Below are positions 18,095 to 26,667 of a stretch of 64,000 nt of DNA, piece after piece; the first letter of the stretch is position 1; the number at the start of each line of letters is the position of its first letter. The notes under the pieces are model-generated. The model had not been told where the DNA came from and made no database searches. It saw nothing but the letters and a program-made list of their open reading frames with translations. Both the position numbers and the translations under genes were made by a program. Origin of the DNA: Cognatundibacterium rivi (lineage in GTDB: Bacteria > Pseudomonadota > Gammaproteobacteria > Burkholderiales > Burkholderiaceae_D); NCBI RefSeq assembly GCF_018139565.1, contig NZ_JAGSPK010000003.1:62001-126000 (forward strand), written 5' to 3'.

Positions 18095-19636
18095 TCAAGC
18101 CAGATATAAATGCTGATACAGATGCTGGCATTCAGCGCTGATGCGGCCAGAGACCACCAGTTCTTTGGCCGCCTCGATGTCTGGTGCAAAAAAACGGTCT
18201 TTGTCATAGAACGCAACTTGATCCCGCAAGGTCTGATGCACCTGCGCCAGCATAGACGAGGTTTTCAGTGGTGCATGAAAATCCACACCTTGCGCCGCTG
18301 CCAGTAATTCGATACCAACGATGGTCGCGGTATTCTGCGCCATTTCATGCAGGCGGCGCGCACCATAGGTCGCCATACTGACGTGATCTTCCTGATTGGC
18401 TGAGGTCGGAATCGAATCAACGCTGGATGGATGCGCGTGCGATTTATTTTCGGAAGCCAGCGCTGCCGCTGTCACATGCGCGATCATGAAACCGGAATTC
18501 AGACCTGATGATGGCACCAGAAATGGCGGCAAACCAGACAAGGAAGCATCGATCAGCAAGGCAATCCGACGTTCGGAAATAGCACCGATTTCAGCAATTG
18601 CGAGCGCCAGCGTATCGGCCGCAAATGCAACTGGCTCAGCATGAAAATTACCACCGGAGATGACTTCGCCGGTTTCTACAAACACCAGCGGATTATCGGT
18701 CACGGCATTGGCTTCGATCAGCAAAGTGCGCGCTGCATTATTGATGATATCGAGGCAGGCACCCATAACCTGAGGCTGGCAGCGCAGGCAATACGGATCC
18801 TGCACGCGCTCATCATTCACCAGATGCGATTGACGGATTTCACTGCCGACCAAAAGCTTACGGTAAATTTCTGCCGTGGCAATCTGCCCCGGCTGACCAC
18901 GACTGCTATGTATCCGCGGATCAAATGGCGCATCGCTGCCTTTAGCGGCATCGACCGACAAAGCACCGGTAATGGTCGCCGCTTCCAGCAAACGTTCCGC
19001 CATGAATAAGCCATGCAAAGCCAACGCGGTTGATACCTGCGTACCGTTAATCAGCGCCAATCCCTCTTTTGCGGCCAGCACCACCGGCGTGATGCCGGCA
19101 TCCGCCAGCGCCTGTTTGGCTGGAATCAGTGCGCCGTTAACACGCACATCACCTTCGCCCAGCAGCGCCAGCGTCATGTGTGATAACGGTGCCAGATCAC
19201 CCGAAGCACCGACCGATCCCTTGACCGGGATGGTTGGCATAATGCCCGCGTTGAGCATCGCGATCATGGTATCGATCACCACTGCGCGGATGCCGGAGAC
19301 ACCGCGTGCCAGGCTGGCTATTTTCATCGCCAATATCAAGCGCACGACCTCATCGGCAATCAATTCGCCCGAACCAACCGAGTGCGACAAAATCAGATTG
19401 CGTTGCAAGAGCTCAAGCTGGTCATCCGGTATACGGGTTTTTGCGAGCTTACCAAAGCCGGTATTAATGCCATACGCGGCATCACCTTTGGCAACGATTT
19501 TTTGTATCATTTCTGATGATGCATGTATCGCCGGATACGCAGACGCGACCAGTTTTAGCGGCGTCGGACTGATCCAGATGCGACGCAAATCCGACAAGGT
19601 GAATTCGTCAGGATGTATCTCAAGATGCTTGCTCAT
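18095..19636 (-). CDS. hutH: Histidine ammonia-lyase
   Basis: First step of histidine catabolism: non-oxidative deamination to trans-urocanate. It has 513 residues. [15 protein letters not shown] contains Ala144-Ser145-Gly146, which cyclise into the MIO prosthetic group. [11 protein letters not shown] (about 55-65), SQEDHVSM-like [14 protein letters not shown] and [14 protein letters not shown] are family signatures. It sits between hutU and hutD on the same strand, 136 bp from hutU. Confidence 0.97.
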   Translation of the reverse strand: MSKHLEIHPDEFTLSDLRRIWISPTPLKLVASAYPAIHASSEMIQKIVAKGDAAYGINTGFGKLAKTRIPDDQLELLQRNLILSHSVGSGELIADEVVRLILAMKIASLARGVSGIRAVVIDTMIAMLNAGIMPTIPVKGSVGASGDLAPLSHMTLALLGEGDVRVNGALIPAKQALADAGITPVVLAAKEGLALINGTQVSTALALHGLFMAERLLEAATITGALSVDAAKGSDAPFDPRIHSSRGQPGQIATAEIYRKLLVGSEIRQSHLVNDERVQDPYCLRCQPQVMGACLDIINNAARTLLIEANAVTDNPLVFVETGEVISGGNFHAEPVAFAADTLALAIAEIGAISERRIALLIDASLSGLPPFLVPSSGLNSGFMIAHVTAAALASENKSHAHPSSVDSIPTSANQEDHVSMATYGARRLHEMAQNTATIVGIELLAAAQGVDFHAPLKTSSMLAQVHQTLRDQVAFYDKDRFFAPDIEAAKELVVSGRISAECQHLYQHLYLA

Positions 19637-19656
19637 ATTTTTTACTTTCTAATAAG

Positions 19657-19692
19657 GTGTCGCAATGGTTTTTTGCAATGGTGTGTCGCAAT
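19657..19692. repeat. Direct repeat upstream of hutH
   Basis: GTGTCGCAAT occurs at 19657-19666 and again at 19683-19692, with GCAATGGT-like sequence between. It lies 20-56 bp upstream of the hutH start on the minus strand. It may be a local duplication or a tandem protein site; no HutC-type palindrome is present here. Confidence 0.45.
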
Positions 19693-19772
19693 ACCTGCGC
19701 GCCTCTTCAGGCATTTTTGCGCCATGAAGCCCATATTACGCGGGCATTCTCATATCAACTCAAACGGTCTGC

Positions 19773-21476
19773 TTATTTAATCATCGGTAAGTTCAGACCT
19801 TCGCGCTTGGCACAGGCGATAGCCTGTTCGTAGCCAGCATCGGCATGCCGCATCACGCCGGAGCCACAATCGTTGACCAGTACACGTGCCAGACGTTTCG
19901 CAGCGGCATCCGTTCCATCAGCCACAATCACCATCCCGGAATGCTGGGAATAGCCCATGCCTACACCGCCGCCATGATGCAAAGAGACCCAGCTGGCGCC
20001 ACCGGCGGTATTCAGCAAGGCGTTCAGCAAAGGCCAGTCAGAGACGGCATCGGTGCCATCAAGCATCCCCTCGGTTTCGCGATTCGGGCTAGCCACTGAG
20101 CCGGTATCGAGGTGATCGCGGCCAATCACGACCGGTGCTTTCAGTTCGCCGTTTTTGACCATTTCATTGAATGCGAGTCCGGCGATATGGCGTTCGCCCA
20201 GACCCAGCCAGCAGATACGTGCCGGCAAGCCCTGGAAAGCGATGCGCTCACCCGCCATGTCCAGCCATTTATGCACGCCTTTATTGTGTGGGAATAATTC
20301 CTTGATTTTGGCATCAGTCTTACGGATATCTTCCGGGTCCCCCGACAAAGCCACCCAGCGGAATGGGCCTTTACCATCGCAGAACAGCGGACGGATGTAA
20401 GCTGGGACAAAACCGGGGAAATCGAAGGCATTTTTTACGCCGGTATCAAACGCGACCTGGCGGATATTATTGCCGTAGTCGACAGTAGGGATGCCCATCG
20501 CATGGAAGTCCAGCATTGCCTGTACATGCACCGCACAAGCCTGAGCTGCATCCGCAGTCAGCTTTGCATGTTGTGTCGAATCGTGCTGGGCAGCCTTCCA
20601 CTGTTCCACGCTCCAGCCTATAGGCAGATAGCCATTGATCAGATCATGAGCCGAAGTCTGGTCAGTCACCAGATCCGGTTTCATGCCGCCCGCTTTGGCG
20701 CGCTTGACCAGCTCAGGCAGGATCTCAGCCGCATTGCCGAGCAAGGCGATGGAAACCGCTTCTTTGCGTGCGCAATGCTGCTGTATCAGCGCCAGCGCAT
20801 CGTCCAGGTCTTTCGCTTGTTTATCGACATAGCGGGTACGCAGACGGAAGTTGATACTGCTTTGCTGGCATTCGATATTCAGTGATACCGCACCGGCAAA
20901 GCTGGCCGCCAATGGCTGCGCACCGCCCATACCACCGAGTCCGGCGGTCAGTATCCAGCGCCCGCCCCAGTCGCCGTTGTAATGCTGGCGTCCGGCTTCG
21001 GCGAAGGTTTCGTATGTGCCCTGCACAATGCCCTGGGTGCCGATGTAAATCCAGCTGCCTGCGGTCATCTGGCCATACATAAACAAGCCCTTGCGGTCGA
21101 GTTCATTGAAGTGTTCCCAGTTGGCCCATTTCGGCACCAGATTGGAATTCGCGATCAGCACGCGCGGCGCATCTTCATGCGTCTGGAATACCCCTACCGG
21201 TTTGCCTGACTGTATCAACAGGGTTTCATTGGTTTCCAGCGCCTTGAGCGAAGCCAGAATCTGGTCGTAGCATTCCCAGTTACGTGCCGCGCGGCCTATG
21301 CCGCCATACACCACCAGATGCTTAGGATTTTCAGCGACGGCCGGGTCCAGGTTGTTTTGTATCATGCGATAGGCTGCCTCAGCCACCCAGGTTTTACAAA
21401 CCTTCTCTGCACCATGCGGTGCGTGAATAACACGGCTGGCATCCCAGCGTGGGTCGTTTTGAAGAATCTCTGACAT
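19773..21476 (-). CDS. hutU: Urocanate hydratase
   Basis: Second step of histidine degradation: hydration of urocanate to imidazolone-propionate with tightly bound NAD+. From the chosen start it is 567 residues. Family marks are [37 protein letters not shown] (NAD+ site), [16 protein letters not shown] and [15 protein letters not shown] with the conserved active-site Cys. The ATG at 21476 ([11 protein letters not shown]) has AGGAGA at good spacing; a longer in-frame start at 21524 would add 16 residues with no such site. It is the first gene of the operon below the HutC operator. Confidence 0.96.
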   Translation of the reverse strand: MSEILQNDPRWDASRVIHAPHGAEKVCKTWVAEAAYRMIQNNLDPAVAENPKHLVVYGGIGRAARNWECYDQILASLKALETNETLLIQSGKPVGVFQTHEDAPRVLIANSNLVPKWANWEHFNELDRKGLFMYGQMTAGSWIYIGTQGIVQGTYETFAEAGRQHYNGDWGGRWILTAGLGGMGGAQPLAASFAGAVSLNIECQQSSINFRLRTRYVDKQAKDLDDALALIQQHCARKEAVSIALLGNAAEILPELVKRAKAGGMKPDLVTDQTSAHDLINGYLPIGWSVEQWKAAQHDSTQHAKLTADAAQACAVHVQAMLDFHAMGIPTVDYGNNIRQVAFDTGVKNAFDFPGFVPAYIRPLFCDGKGPFRWVALSGDPEDIRKTDAKIKELFPHNKGVHKWLDMAGERIAFQGLPARICWLGLGERHIAGLAFNEMVKNGELKAPVVIGRDHLDTGSVASPNRETEGMLDGTDAVSDWPLLNALLNTAGGASWVSLHHGGGVGMGYSQHSGMVIVADGTDAAAKRLARVLVNDCGSGVMRHADAGYEQAIACAKREGLNLPMIK

Positions 21477-21587
21477 ATGGTGTCTCCTGATCTCAGATGA
21501 TGTGCGGAAAATAGCGCTGGTCATTTAGCTGGAAATTTACTGCAGGTCGCACAAATACCAGCCTTGCCCTGAACATTTTTTGAGTTT

Positions 21588-21605
21588 AAGTTGTATATAC
21601 AACTT
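21588..21605. promoter_or_regulatory. HutC operator between hutU and hutC
   Basis: AAGTTGTATATACAACTT is a perfect 18 bp palindrome holding the TGTA-N2-TACA core known for HutC-type GntR repressors. It lies 112 bp before hutU and 54 bp before hutC. It therefore probably mediates urocanate-responsive repression of the operon and autoregulation of hutC. Confidence 0.85.
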
Positions 21606-21658
21606 TTGCAAGCGGATTTTTAGTGAGACAATAACGTATACATTTCAGCAGGAATCCC

Positions 21659-22369
21659 GTGCCAAAAGTACAAGTTAATGCTCCCGCTTTTCAAACCATC
21701 AAGAATTACTTACTGAAAGAAATTCAGTCCGGCACCTGGAAAGAAGGCGACGCAATCCCATCTGAAGCGATGCTGGCAGAACAATTCAAGGTTTCGCGCA
21801 TGACAGTCAATCGCGCAGTGCGCGAGCTGACCAGCGAACAGATCCTGCACAGAATTCAGGGCTCGGGCACGTATGTCGCGCAGCAGAAATATCAGGCGAC
21901 GCTGGTGGAAATCAAAAGCATTGCCGAAGAAATCCGTTCACGTGGGCACGTGCATCGAAGTGAATTACATCTGCTGGCAGAGCATCCTGCGAGTGAGCAA
22001 CTTTCTCAGGAGTTTATGGTCAAACCAGGGCATCGCCTGTTTCACTCAGTGATTGTTCACTTTGAAGACAATGTCGCGATTCAGGTGGAGGACCGCTGGG
22101 TCAACTCCAGTGTCACGCCTGATTATCTGCAACAGGATTTCAGCAGCATGACGCCGAATGAGTATCTGGTCGCGGTGGCACCGCTGCAAGGCGTTGATTA
22201 CCGGATAGAAGCGATGATGCCGCCAAAACACATCGCTGCAATGTTGCAGATTGCCGTGAAGGATACGTGCCTAGTATTGCACAGAAAAACCCGCTCAAAG
22301 GGGAAGATCGCCACTGTTGTGACCATGTGGCACCCGGGAAAACGCTACCAGTTTGCTGGCAGTTTTTAA
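21659..22369 (+). CDS. hutC: Histidine utilization repressor, GntR/HutC family
   Basis: A 236-residue transcription repressor of the hut genes. The N-terminal winged helix (about 8-75) contains IQSGTWKEGDAIPSEAMLAEQF and SRMTVNRAVRELTSEQIL. A UTRA ligand domain (about 95-235) with EDRWVNSSVTPDYLQQDF binds the inducer, which is urocanate in characterised HutC proteins. Start is GTG at 21659 with AGGA nearby. It is divergent from hutU with a palindromic operator between. Confidence 0.95.
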   Translation: MPKVQVNAPAFQTIKNYLLKEIQSGTWKEGDAIPSEAMLAEQFKVSRMTVNRAVRELTSEQILHRIQGSGTYVAQQKYQATLVEIKSIAEEIRSRGHVHRSELHLLAEHPASEQLSQEFMVKPGHRLFHSVIVHFEDNVAIQVEDRWVNSSVTPDYLQQDFSSMTPNEYLVAVAPLQGVDYRIEAMMPPKHIAAMLQIAVKDTCLVLHRKTRSKGKIATVVTMWHPGKRYQFAGSF

Positions 22370-22518
22370 TAACAAAATAACTGAGCACGTCATCGAAAAA
22401 CGTCGCTGACACGTTGCAACAACCAGTCTGATACGTTACGACATAATCTGGTAACAGTCTTGTAACAACGTTCATCCTGTCAAACAGTTAAAATGCAGTC
22501 TGAATGAAGGAAATGACC

Positions 22519-22716
22519 ATGGCAAAAAAGAACGAACTTGATCCGGAAACTGAAGCACTGATCGCATGGTGCACAGAAGTCGAAGGTTTTTTAGTCGCCG
22601 GTGGTGCGACCGTCGCACAGGCGCAGGATCACATAGAAGAACAAATCGAATGGTTCACCGATTTATTTTTTGATGGTCTGAGTCCCGAAGAAGCAGCAAA
22701 AGAGGCGCTTGCTTGA
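22519..22716 (+). CDS. Small acidic conserved hypothetical protein
   Basis: A 65-residue soluble, acidic, helical protein (MAKKNELDPETEAL...). I chose ATG 22519, preceded by AAGGAAATGACC, over an in-frame ATG 15 bp upstream. There is no signal peptide or known motif; the C-terminal SPEEAAKEALA is helix-like. It begins 150 bp after hutC and precedes a lipoprotein gene by about 33 bp. I do not recognise its function. Confidence 0.65.
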   Translation: MAKKNELDPETEALIAWCTEVEGFLVAGGATVAQAQDHIEEQIEWFTDLFFDGLSPEEAAKEALA

Positions 22717-22749
22717 GGATGAATCGTAGTAAAACCAGCCTCTGTTCAC

Positions 22750-23415
22750 ATGAAGTTTAGATTAAAAATGCGCCGTTTATTTTTGTACTTATCAGTCGCA
22801 CTTTCTTTGAGTCTGGTCAGTGCCTGTTCCACGACCAAATCCCCTTCGCAGCAACATGAGGAATTTGGTGCCAGCGGTGTATTTACGCGCAGTTTTCCCG
22901 GGACGGAGCAATCCGCCTGTGAAGCAGCGCGACGTGCATTGCTGAGCCAGGGATATGTTATCAACGACTGGAAACCTTCCATCCTCAAAGGTCGCCGCAA
23001 ATACCAGCACGATGCCGAAGTCCATGCAGAAATCGAGTTTAATGTCGTCTGCGTCGCAAACAGCCAGGGCAGCAACAGCACCACTATATTCGCGAATGCA
23101 GTCCGCGATCGCTACTCGCTGAAAAAGAGCAACACTTCTGCCAGTATCGGTGTGAGCGCCATTGGCTCGGTTTCTTTGCCATTTGGCACAACGGATGATG
23201 CGCTCGTCAAAGTCGCCAGCGAAACGATACCAACCGGTCAGTTTTATAACCAGTTTTTTGATCTGGTTGAACGCTATCTCGATAGTGTGCAAATGCCGAA
23301 TGATCCCGATACAGAAAAAAAAGAAAGTGCGTCTGTAAAGGCACCGCCGGTTGAACAAGCAGCCGCGCCAGATCAGGCGGGTAAAGAAATAAGTAAGTCG
23401 AATGCCGATAACTAA
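22750..23415 (+). CDS. DUF2242 family lipoprotein
   Basis: A 221-residue lipoprotein. A signal peptide ends in the lipobox LVSAC with the lipidated Cys near residue 26. The DUF2242 domain follows (about 40-185: QSACEAARRALLSQGYVINDWKPSILKGRRKYQ, and later SVSLPFGTTDDALVKVASETI). A Lys/Ala/Pro-rich tail closes the protein. The family is confined largely to Betaproteobacteria and has no assigned function. Its 3' end overlaps the DUF3820 gene by 14 bp. Confidence 0.8.
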   Translation: MKFRLKMRRLFLYLSVALSLSLVSACSTTKSPSQQHEEFGASGVFTRSFPGTEQSACEAARRALLSQGYVINDWKPSILKGRRKYQHDAEVHAEIEFNVVCVANSQGSNSTTIFANAVRDRYSLKKSNTSASIGVSAIGSVSLPFGTTDDALVKVASETIPTGQFYNQFFDLVERYLDSVQMPNDPDTEKKESASVKAPPVEQAAAPDQAGKEISKSNADN

Positions 23416-23653
23416 GCTGCCATTTGAAAAAGCCATGCAAGCAGATGATTTGCAGCGATTGCTGACACTGAAAATGCCTTACGGTAAATACGAAGGCAGA
23501 TACATCGCCGATTTACCGGGGCATTATCTGGGCTGGTTTGCGCGTGAAGGCTTTCCCAAAGGAGAGATAGGCAGATTATTGGAGCTGATGTACGAGATTG
23601 ACCATAATAATCTGCGGGAACTGCTGAATCCTCTGCGGCAAGCGTCGAACTAA
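23402..23653 (+). CDS. DUF3820 family protein
   Basis: An 83-residue cytoplasmic protein. MPYGKYEGRYIADLPGHYLGWFAREGFPKGEIGRLL is the family core in four short segments (MPYGKYEGR, IADLPGHYLGW, FAREGFPKG, GRLLELMYEI). This fold resembles a putative quorum-sensing regulator family and is common beside exonuclease-like proteins. A start at 23435 is also possible; neither has a strong ribosome binding site. Function is unknown. Confidence 0.75.
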   Translation: MPITKLPFEKAMQADDLQRLLTLKMPYGKYEGRYIADLPGHYLGWFAREGFPKGEIGRLLELMYEIDHNNLRELLNPLRQASN

Positions 23654-23703
23654 ACTACACGCTCCCTACCCTGTCAGCCTCAGAGAAGAAGTGAAAACTG
23701 ACG

Positions 23704-23737
23704 AAAAAAAGCAGCACAAAAAAATTGTGCTGCTTTT
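23704..23737. terminator. Bidirectional terminator between DUF3820 gene and the borosin operon
   Basis: AAAAAAAGCAGCACAA pairs with TTGTGCTGCTTTTTT around an A-run. It ends the plus-strand genes and, on the minus strand, the borosin methyltransferase transcript. Confidence 0.9.
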
Positions 23738-24580
23738 TTATTTCAGTAAAACCTGTACAAGTAAAGGCCATGCCACCCGGGAATCGGATAAGGCTCTTAA
23801 CTGATCGACGATTTCCTGATCAATCTGCATCTTGTTTGCCGCCGGAATCACCAGTGTGGTGATCTGTTTGAGTGCCGCCTGCGGCAATTCACAGAGACGG
23901 ATTTTATCCGCTCTGGTCTGCTCCAACGGGTGCGTCGCGGCCTCATACAAAATCACCTCATGATCAGGTGAATATGTTTTCATGAGCTTATTCACGATAA
24001 TCTGTAAATGCGCTGGTTCTGTCTCAAAACGTTTGAGTGTCAGATCGCCAGCAATACCGATCTGCCACAAAACCAGCAAAGCCGTCGGATCGATCTGACG
24101 CTGATAAATCATAAATTGCGTAGCTTCCATCGACTGCATACCGAAAGTACCTGGGTCTATTCCCAGATCGGCGACCAGACTATCCAAGGCAGAAATCCCC
24201 GGCTCCATATGCGCTTCAAAGCCTTCTTGCCGTGCATCCGCAATCGCCATGTGAGAAATGCAGGCAAAAATACCGGGATGCCCGTAAAAAGCGGCGCAGA
24301 CTTTTTTCCCTTGCCGGACTTCATGCAAAATCGTATCAGCCATACGCCGGTAAGTATCCCGCCGGGTCTTACCGTCAACTTTCGTGTCGTCGTAGTGATC
24401 TAATAAACAGACATACTCTTTTGCCACACCTTGCAGCCATTTGCGTGTGAACATGTTAGGGACGGCAGCGATCACCACATCAAATGATTCGATATAACTT
24501 TTGGCCAAGGGCGTCAATTGTCCCGCCATACGCATGCCAGTGCCGACACAAACTAATTTCCCTGCTTTTTTATTTAACAT
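23738..24580 (-). CDS. Split-borosin peptide backbone N-methyltransferase (SonM-like)
   Basis: A 280-residue SAM-dependent methyltransferase of the tetrapyrrole methylase fold. It matches the borosin family that methylates backbone amides of a ribosomal peptide (OphMA in fungi, SonM in Shewanella) rather than cobalamin or siroheme enzymes. Visible marks are KLVCVGTGMRMAGQLT (8-23), HYDDTKVDGKTRRDTY with Tyr63, Arg73/74 and Tyr77 in the place of the catalytic Tyr-Arg-Tyr set, FYGHPGIFACISHMAI (98-113, SAM site), MEPGISALDSLVADLGIDPG and LLVLWQIGIAGD. No precursor is fused to its C-terminus, so it is the split type. It is the third gene of an operon with the precursor (26364-26579) and a GGDEF protein, 6 bp after the latter. 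Confidence 0.9.
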   Translation of the reverse strand: MLNKKAGKLVCVGTGMRMAGQLTPLAKSYIESFDVVIAAVPNMFTRKWLQGVAKEYVCLLDHYDDTKVDGKTRRDTYRRMADTILHEVRQGKKVCAAFYGHPGIFACISHMAIADARQEGFEAHMEPGISALDSLVADLGIDPGTFGMQSMEATQFMIYQRQIDPTALLVLWQIGIAGDLTLKRFETEPAHLQIIVNKLMKTYSPDHEVILYEAATHPLEQTRADKIRLCELPQAALKQITTLVIPAANKMQIDQEIVDQLRALSDSRVAWPLLVQVLLK

Positions 24581-24586
24581 TGAATT

Positions 24587-26338
24587 CTATGAAAATACGG
24601 AAACGCGATTACGTCCATCTGCTTTGGATTGATACAGCGCTTTATCCGCCGCTTGCATCAGTTCCTGGAAATTAGTGATGCCGGTAGTGTTCATCGTCAT
24701 TGTCGCGAGGCCAAAACTTGCACTTAAAGGAAAATGGATGCCACGGGATTCGGTATCAATCGTAGCAATGGCATGTCGACAACGTTCTGCAAGTTGCAAA
24801 CCGATTTCCTGTTCCGCCGCGGGCAAAAAAATAGCAAACTCCTCGCCGCCAATACGCCCAAAAACATCACCTTTACGCAATACACCGGCAACAGCCTGAC
24901 TCACAGTTTTCAATACCCAGTCACCAGTCGGGTGACCAAAACTGTCATTCACATTTTTGAAAAAATCCATATCAAACATGATCAGGCTGACGGCTGAGGT
25001 ACGATATTTAACGCCAGCCTCAGCTGAACTCATGAAGTGCGAACGATTGCTGATCTGCGTCAGCCCATCTAGTTCTGCATGGCGTTGAAAAATATTTTTC
25101 TGTCTGATAACTTTCCACAACCAGAGGCCAAGCACACAAATAAAACACAGCACCAAGGCGATGATCAGCAATAGATTCTGATTGCTCTTCTTCTCTAATT
25201 TTTTTTCAACATCGAGAATTTTGTTCTTTTGTTCGAGTAAAACCATTTGATTGGCTTTATCCTGAATCTCGAACTTAACACGCTGGTAGGCCAGGTTTTT
25301 CTGCAACTGTTGATCAAGCAGCTTATTTTTTAAAGTCAGCGCCGTATCGGCATACTCCAGTGCTGAGAAATACTGCCCCTGTGATCGCTTGATATCTGCC
25401 ATAATTTCACTGGCTTTTTCCAATAACAAAACGACATTTTCTTTTTTTGCCCGGGCATATGCCAGTAAACCATATGACTCAGCCTGCTGTGTATTTCCCA
25501 TTTTTAGGTAAGCTTTGGCAAGTGCCGTTTCCAGCTGTATCAAGTAACCAGAACTCTGACTATTTTTTTTCAACTCTTCAAGCAAAGGTATTCCAGCTTT
25601 GATACCCAGAGCATAATTACCTGATTCAATCACATCAATATTGGCGATGGTTTTAATCAAAAGCGAAATAAAAAATCGCCCTTGAGCATCACAGGTCGTA
25701 ATAGCAACGTTTAACAACTCATTGGCTTTTTGACTACGACCCATTAAAAAATTGATTTCAAGCTGATTGCCAATCCCAAGACAAGTCGCTGGCCCCGGAA
25801 TTTCATCACGATCCAGTTCCGGCAAGCGGCGTGCATATTCCATCGATTCATCATACGCGCGCAATGAATTCAGAATAGTAATTGCTGATTGCAAAACATC
25901 AATCTTGGCATTTTTATTTTTCAGACCGGGTAGCATTACTATGCTCTGATTCATATAACTCAGCGCATTTTCATACTCACCCAAATTGATGTAGCCATCC
26001 GATAGCTGATATAAAAATCGGGCGCGATAGTCGATATCAGAAATATCTGAGATGACAGACTGAACAAATTCCACCCGCTCGCGGTGTTTTCCGAGAAAAC
26101 CGAGCGCCGATGCACGTAAAAGCAGAAATTTATTTTTTTGTTCGGTAGAGAATGTCGCCTGCTGCAACACCAGCTCATCTAACTTCCTGAGCGATTCATC
26201 TGGAGAATTGAGTAAACTCCGCGAGACATTTTTTAAAAGCGCATCGTTTTTTTCATCCGTACCAGCCTGACTGTATTGAGGCAGAAATGCGATGAGCAGC
26301 ATTGCGCATAATAACAAAAACTTTTTGAATGCCTTCAT
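24587..26338 (-). CDS. TPR-transmembrane-GGDEF diguanylate cyclase inside the borosin operon
   Basis: A 583-residue membrane protein. A signal peptide (MKAFKKFLLL..., cleavage near 26) leads into a periplasmic region of tetratricopeptide-like helices (about 30-370). A coiled coil and one membrane helix (NLLLIIALVLCFICVLGLW, about 393-412) follow. The cytoplasmic GGDEF domain has IGGEEFAIF and the I-site RKGD five residues before it, so it is probably active and product-inhibited. Start is ATG 26338, where the signal peptide begins; a longer frame to 26419 overlaps the precursor gene. Gaps of 25 and 6 bp to its neighbours indicate one operon. What its periplasmic part senses is unknown. Confidence 0.85.
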   Translation of the reverse strand: MKAFKKFLLLCAMLLIAFLPQYSQAGTDEKNDALLKNVSRSLLNSPDESLRKLDELVLQQATFSTEQKNKFLLLRASALGFLGKHRERVEFVQSVISDISDIDYRARFLYQLSDGYINLGEYENALSYMNQSIVMLPGLKNKNAKIDVLQSAITILNSLRAYDESMEYARRLPELDRDEIPGPATCLGIGNQLEINFLMGRSQKANELLNVAITTCDAQGRFFISLLIKTIANIDVIESGNYALGIKAGIPLLEELKKNSQSSGYLIQLETALAKAYLKMGNTQQAESYGLLAYARAKKENVVLLLEKASEIMADIKRSQGQYFSALEYADTALTLKNKLLDQQLQKNLAYQRVKFEIQDKANQMVLLEQKNKILDVEKKLEKKSNQNLLLIIALVLCFICVLGLWLWKVIRQKNIFQRHAELDGLTQISNRSHFMSSAEAGVKYRTSAVSLIMFDMDFFKNVNDSFGHPTGDWVLKTVSQAVAGVLRKGDVFGRIGGEEFAIFLPAAEQEIGLQLAERCRHAIATIDTESRGIHFPLSASFGLATMTMNTTGITNFQELMQAADKALYQSKADGRNRVSVFS

Positions 26339-26363
26339 TATTACGCGCACAACGTTAAACACA

Positions 26364-26579
26364 TCAGTGGGTTGTCTCAGTAGACTGGAGCGTGGGCAGG
26401 TTTGCCTCATCAATACCAATTAAATTTGCCACCCTCGATTTATCGCCTGAAATCAGGGCATTTTTTTCTTCCTCATTCAGACCAAAACTATCCATTGCAG
26501 CGACAGGGTTGGCTGCAAATGCTTCACGTGCGTCAGCGTTTTGATCCAGATAATTCAGATAGTCCAACAGTTTTGACAT
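26364..26579 (-). CDS. Split-borosin precursor peptide (SonA-like)
   Basis: A 71-residue peptide. Residues 1-50 form a helical leader with DYLNYLDQN, FAANPVAAMDSFGL, NEEEKNALISGD: the NP..AM..FGL..EE..A..SGD pattern of the borosin binding domain seen in Shewanella SonA, which has the same total length and start. The remaining C-terminal part, ending LPTLQSTETTH, has no such pattern and is the likely core that the downstream methyltransferase modifies. It is the first gene of precursor-GGDEF-methyltransferase. The ribosome binding site is weak (TGAGAAA). The leader also resembles Nif11-type leaders, but the SonM-like partner makes borosin the better reading. Confidence 0.85.
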   Translation of the reverse strand: MSKLLDYLNYLDQNADAREAFAANPVAAMDSFGLNEEEKNALISGDKSRVANLIGIDEANLPTLQSTETTH

Positions 26580-26623
26580 AGTGTTTCTCAGGTAAAAGTT
26601 GATGACATTACTTCGAAGAAAAC

Positions 26624-26651
26624 ATTCTATTCGGTTTCATCTTAAATGTAA
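26624..26651 (-). promoter_or_regulatory. Possible promoter of the borosin operon
   Basis: On the minus strand TTACAT and TAGAAT are separated by 16 bp, 45-72 bp upstream of the precursor start codon in the 88 bp gap after the M14 peptidase gene. The match is moderate; read-through from the peptidase gene is the alternative. Confidence 0.35.
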
Positions 26652-26667
26652 GCAAAAGTTACCGACA

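Noticed and set aside
22519-22716. Small acidic protein near the borosin genes considered as a second precursor
   Set aside because: It is on the other strand beyond a bidirectional terminator, has no SonA-like leader and no variable core.
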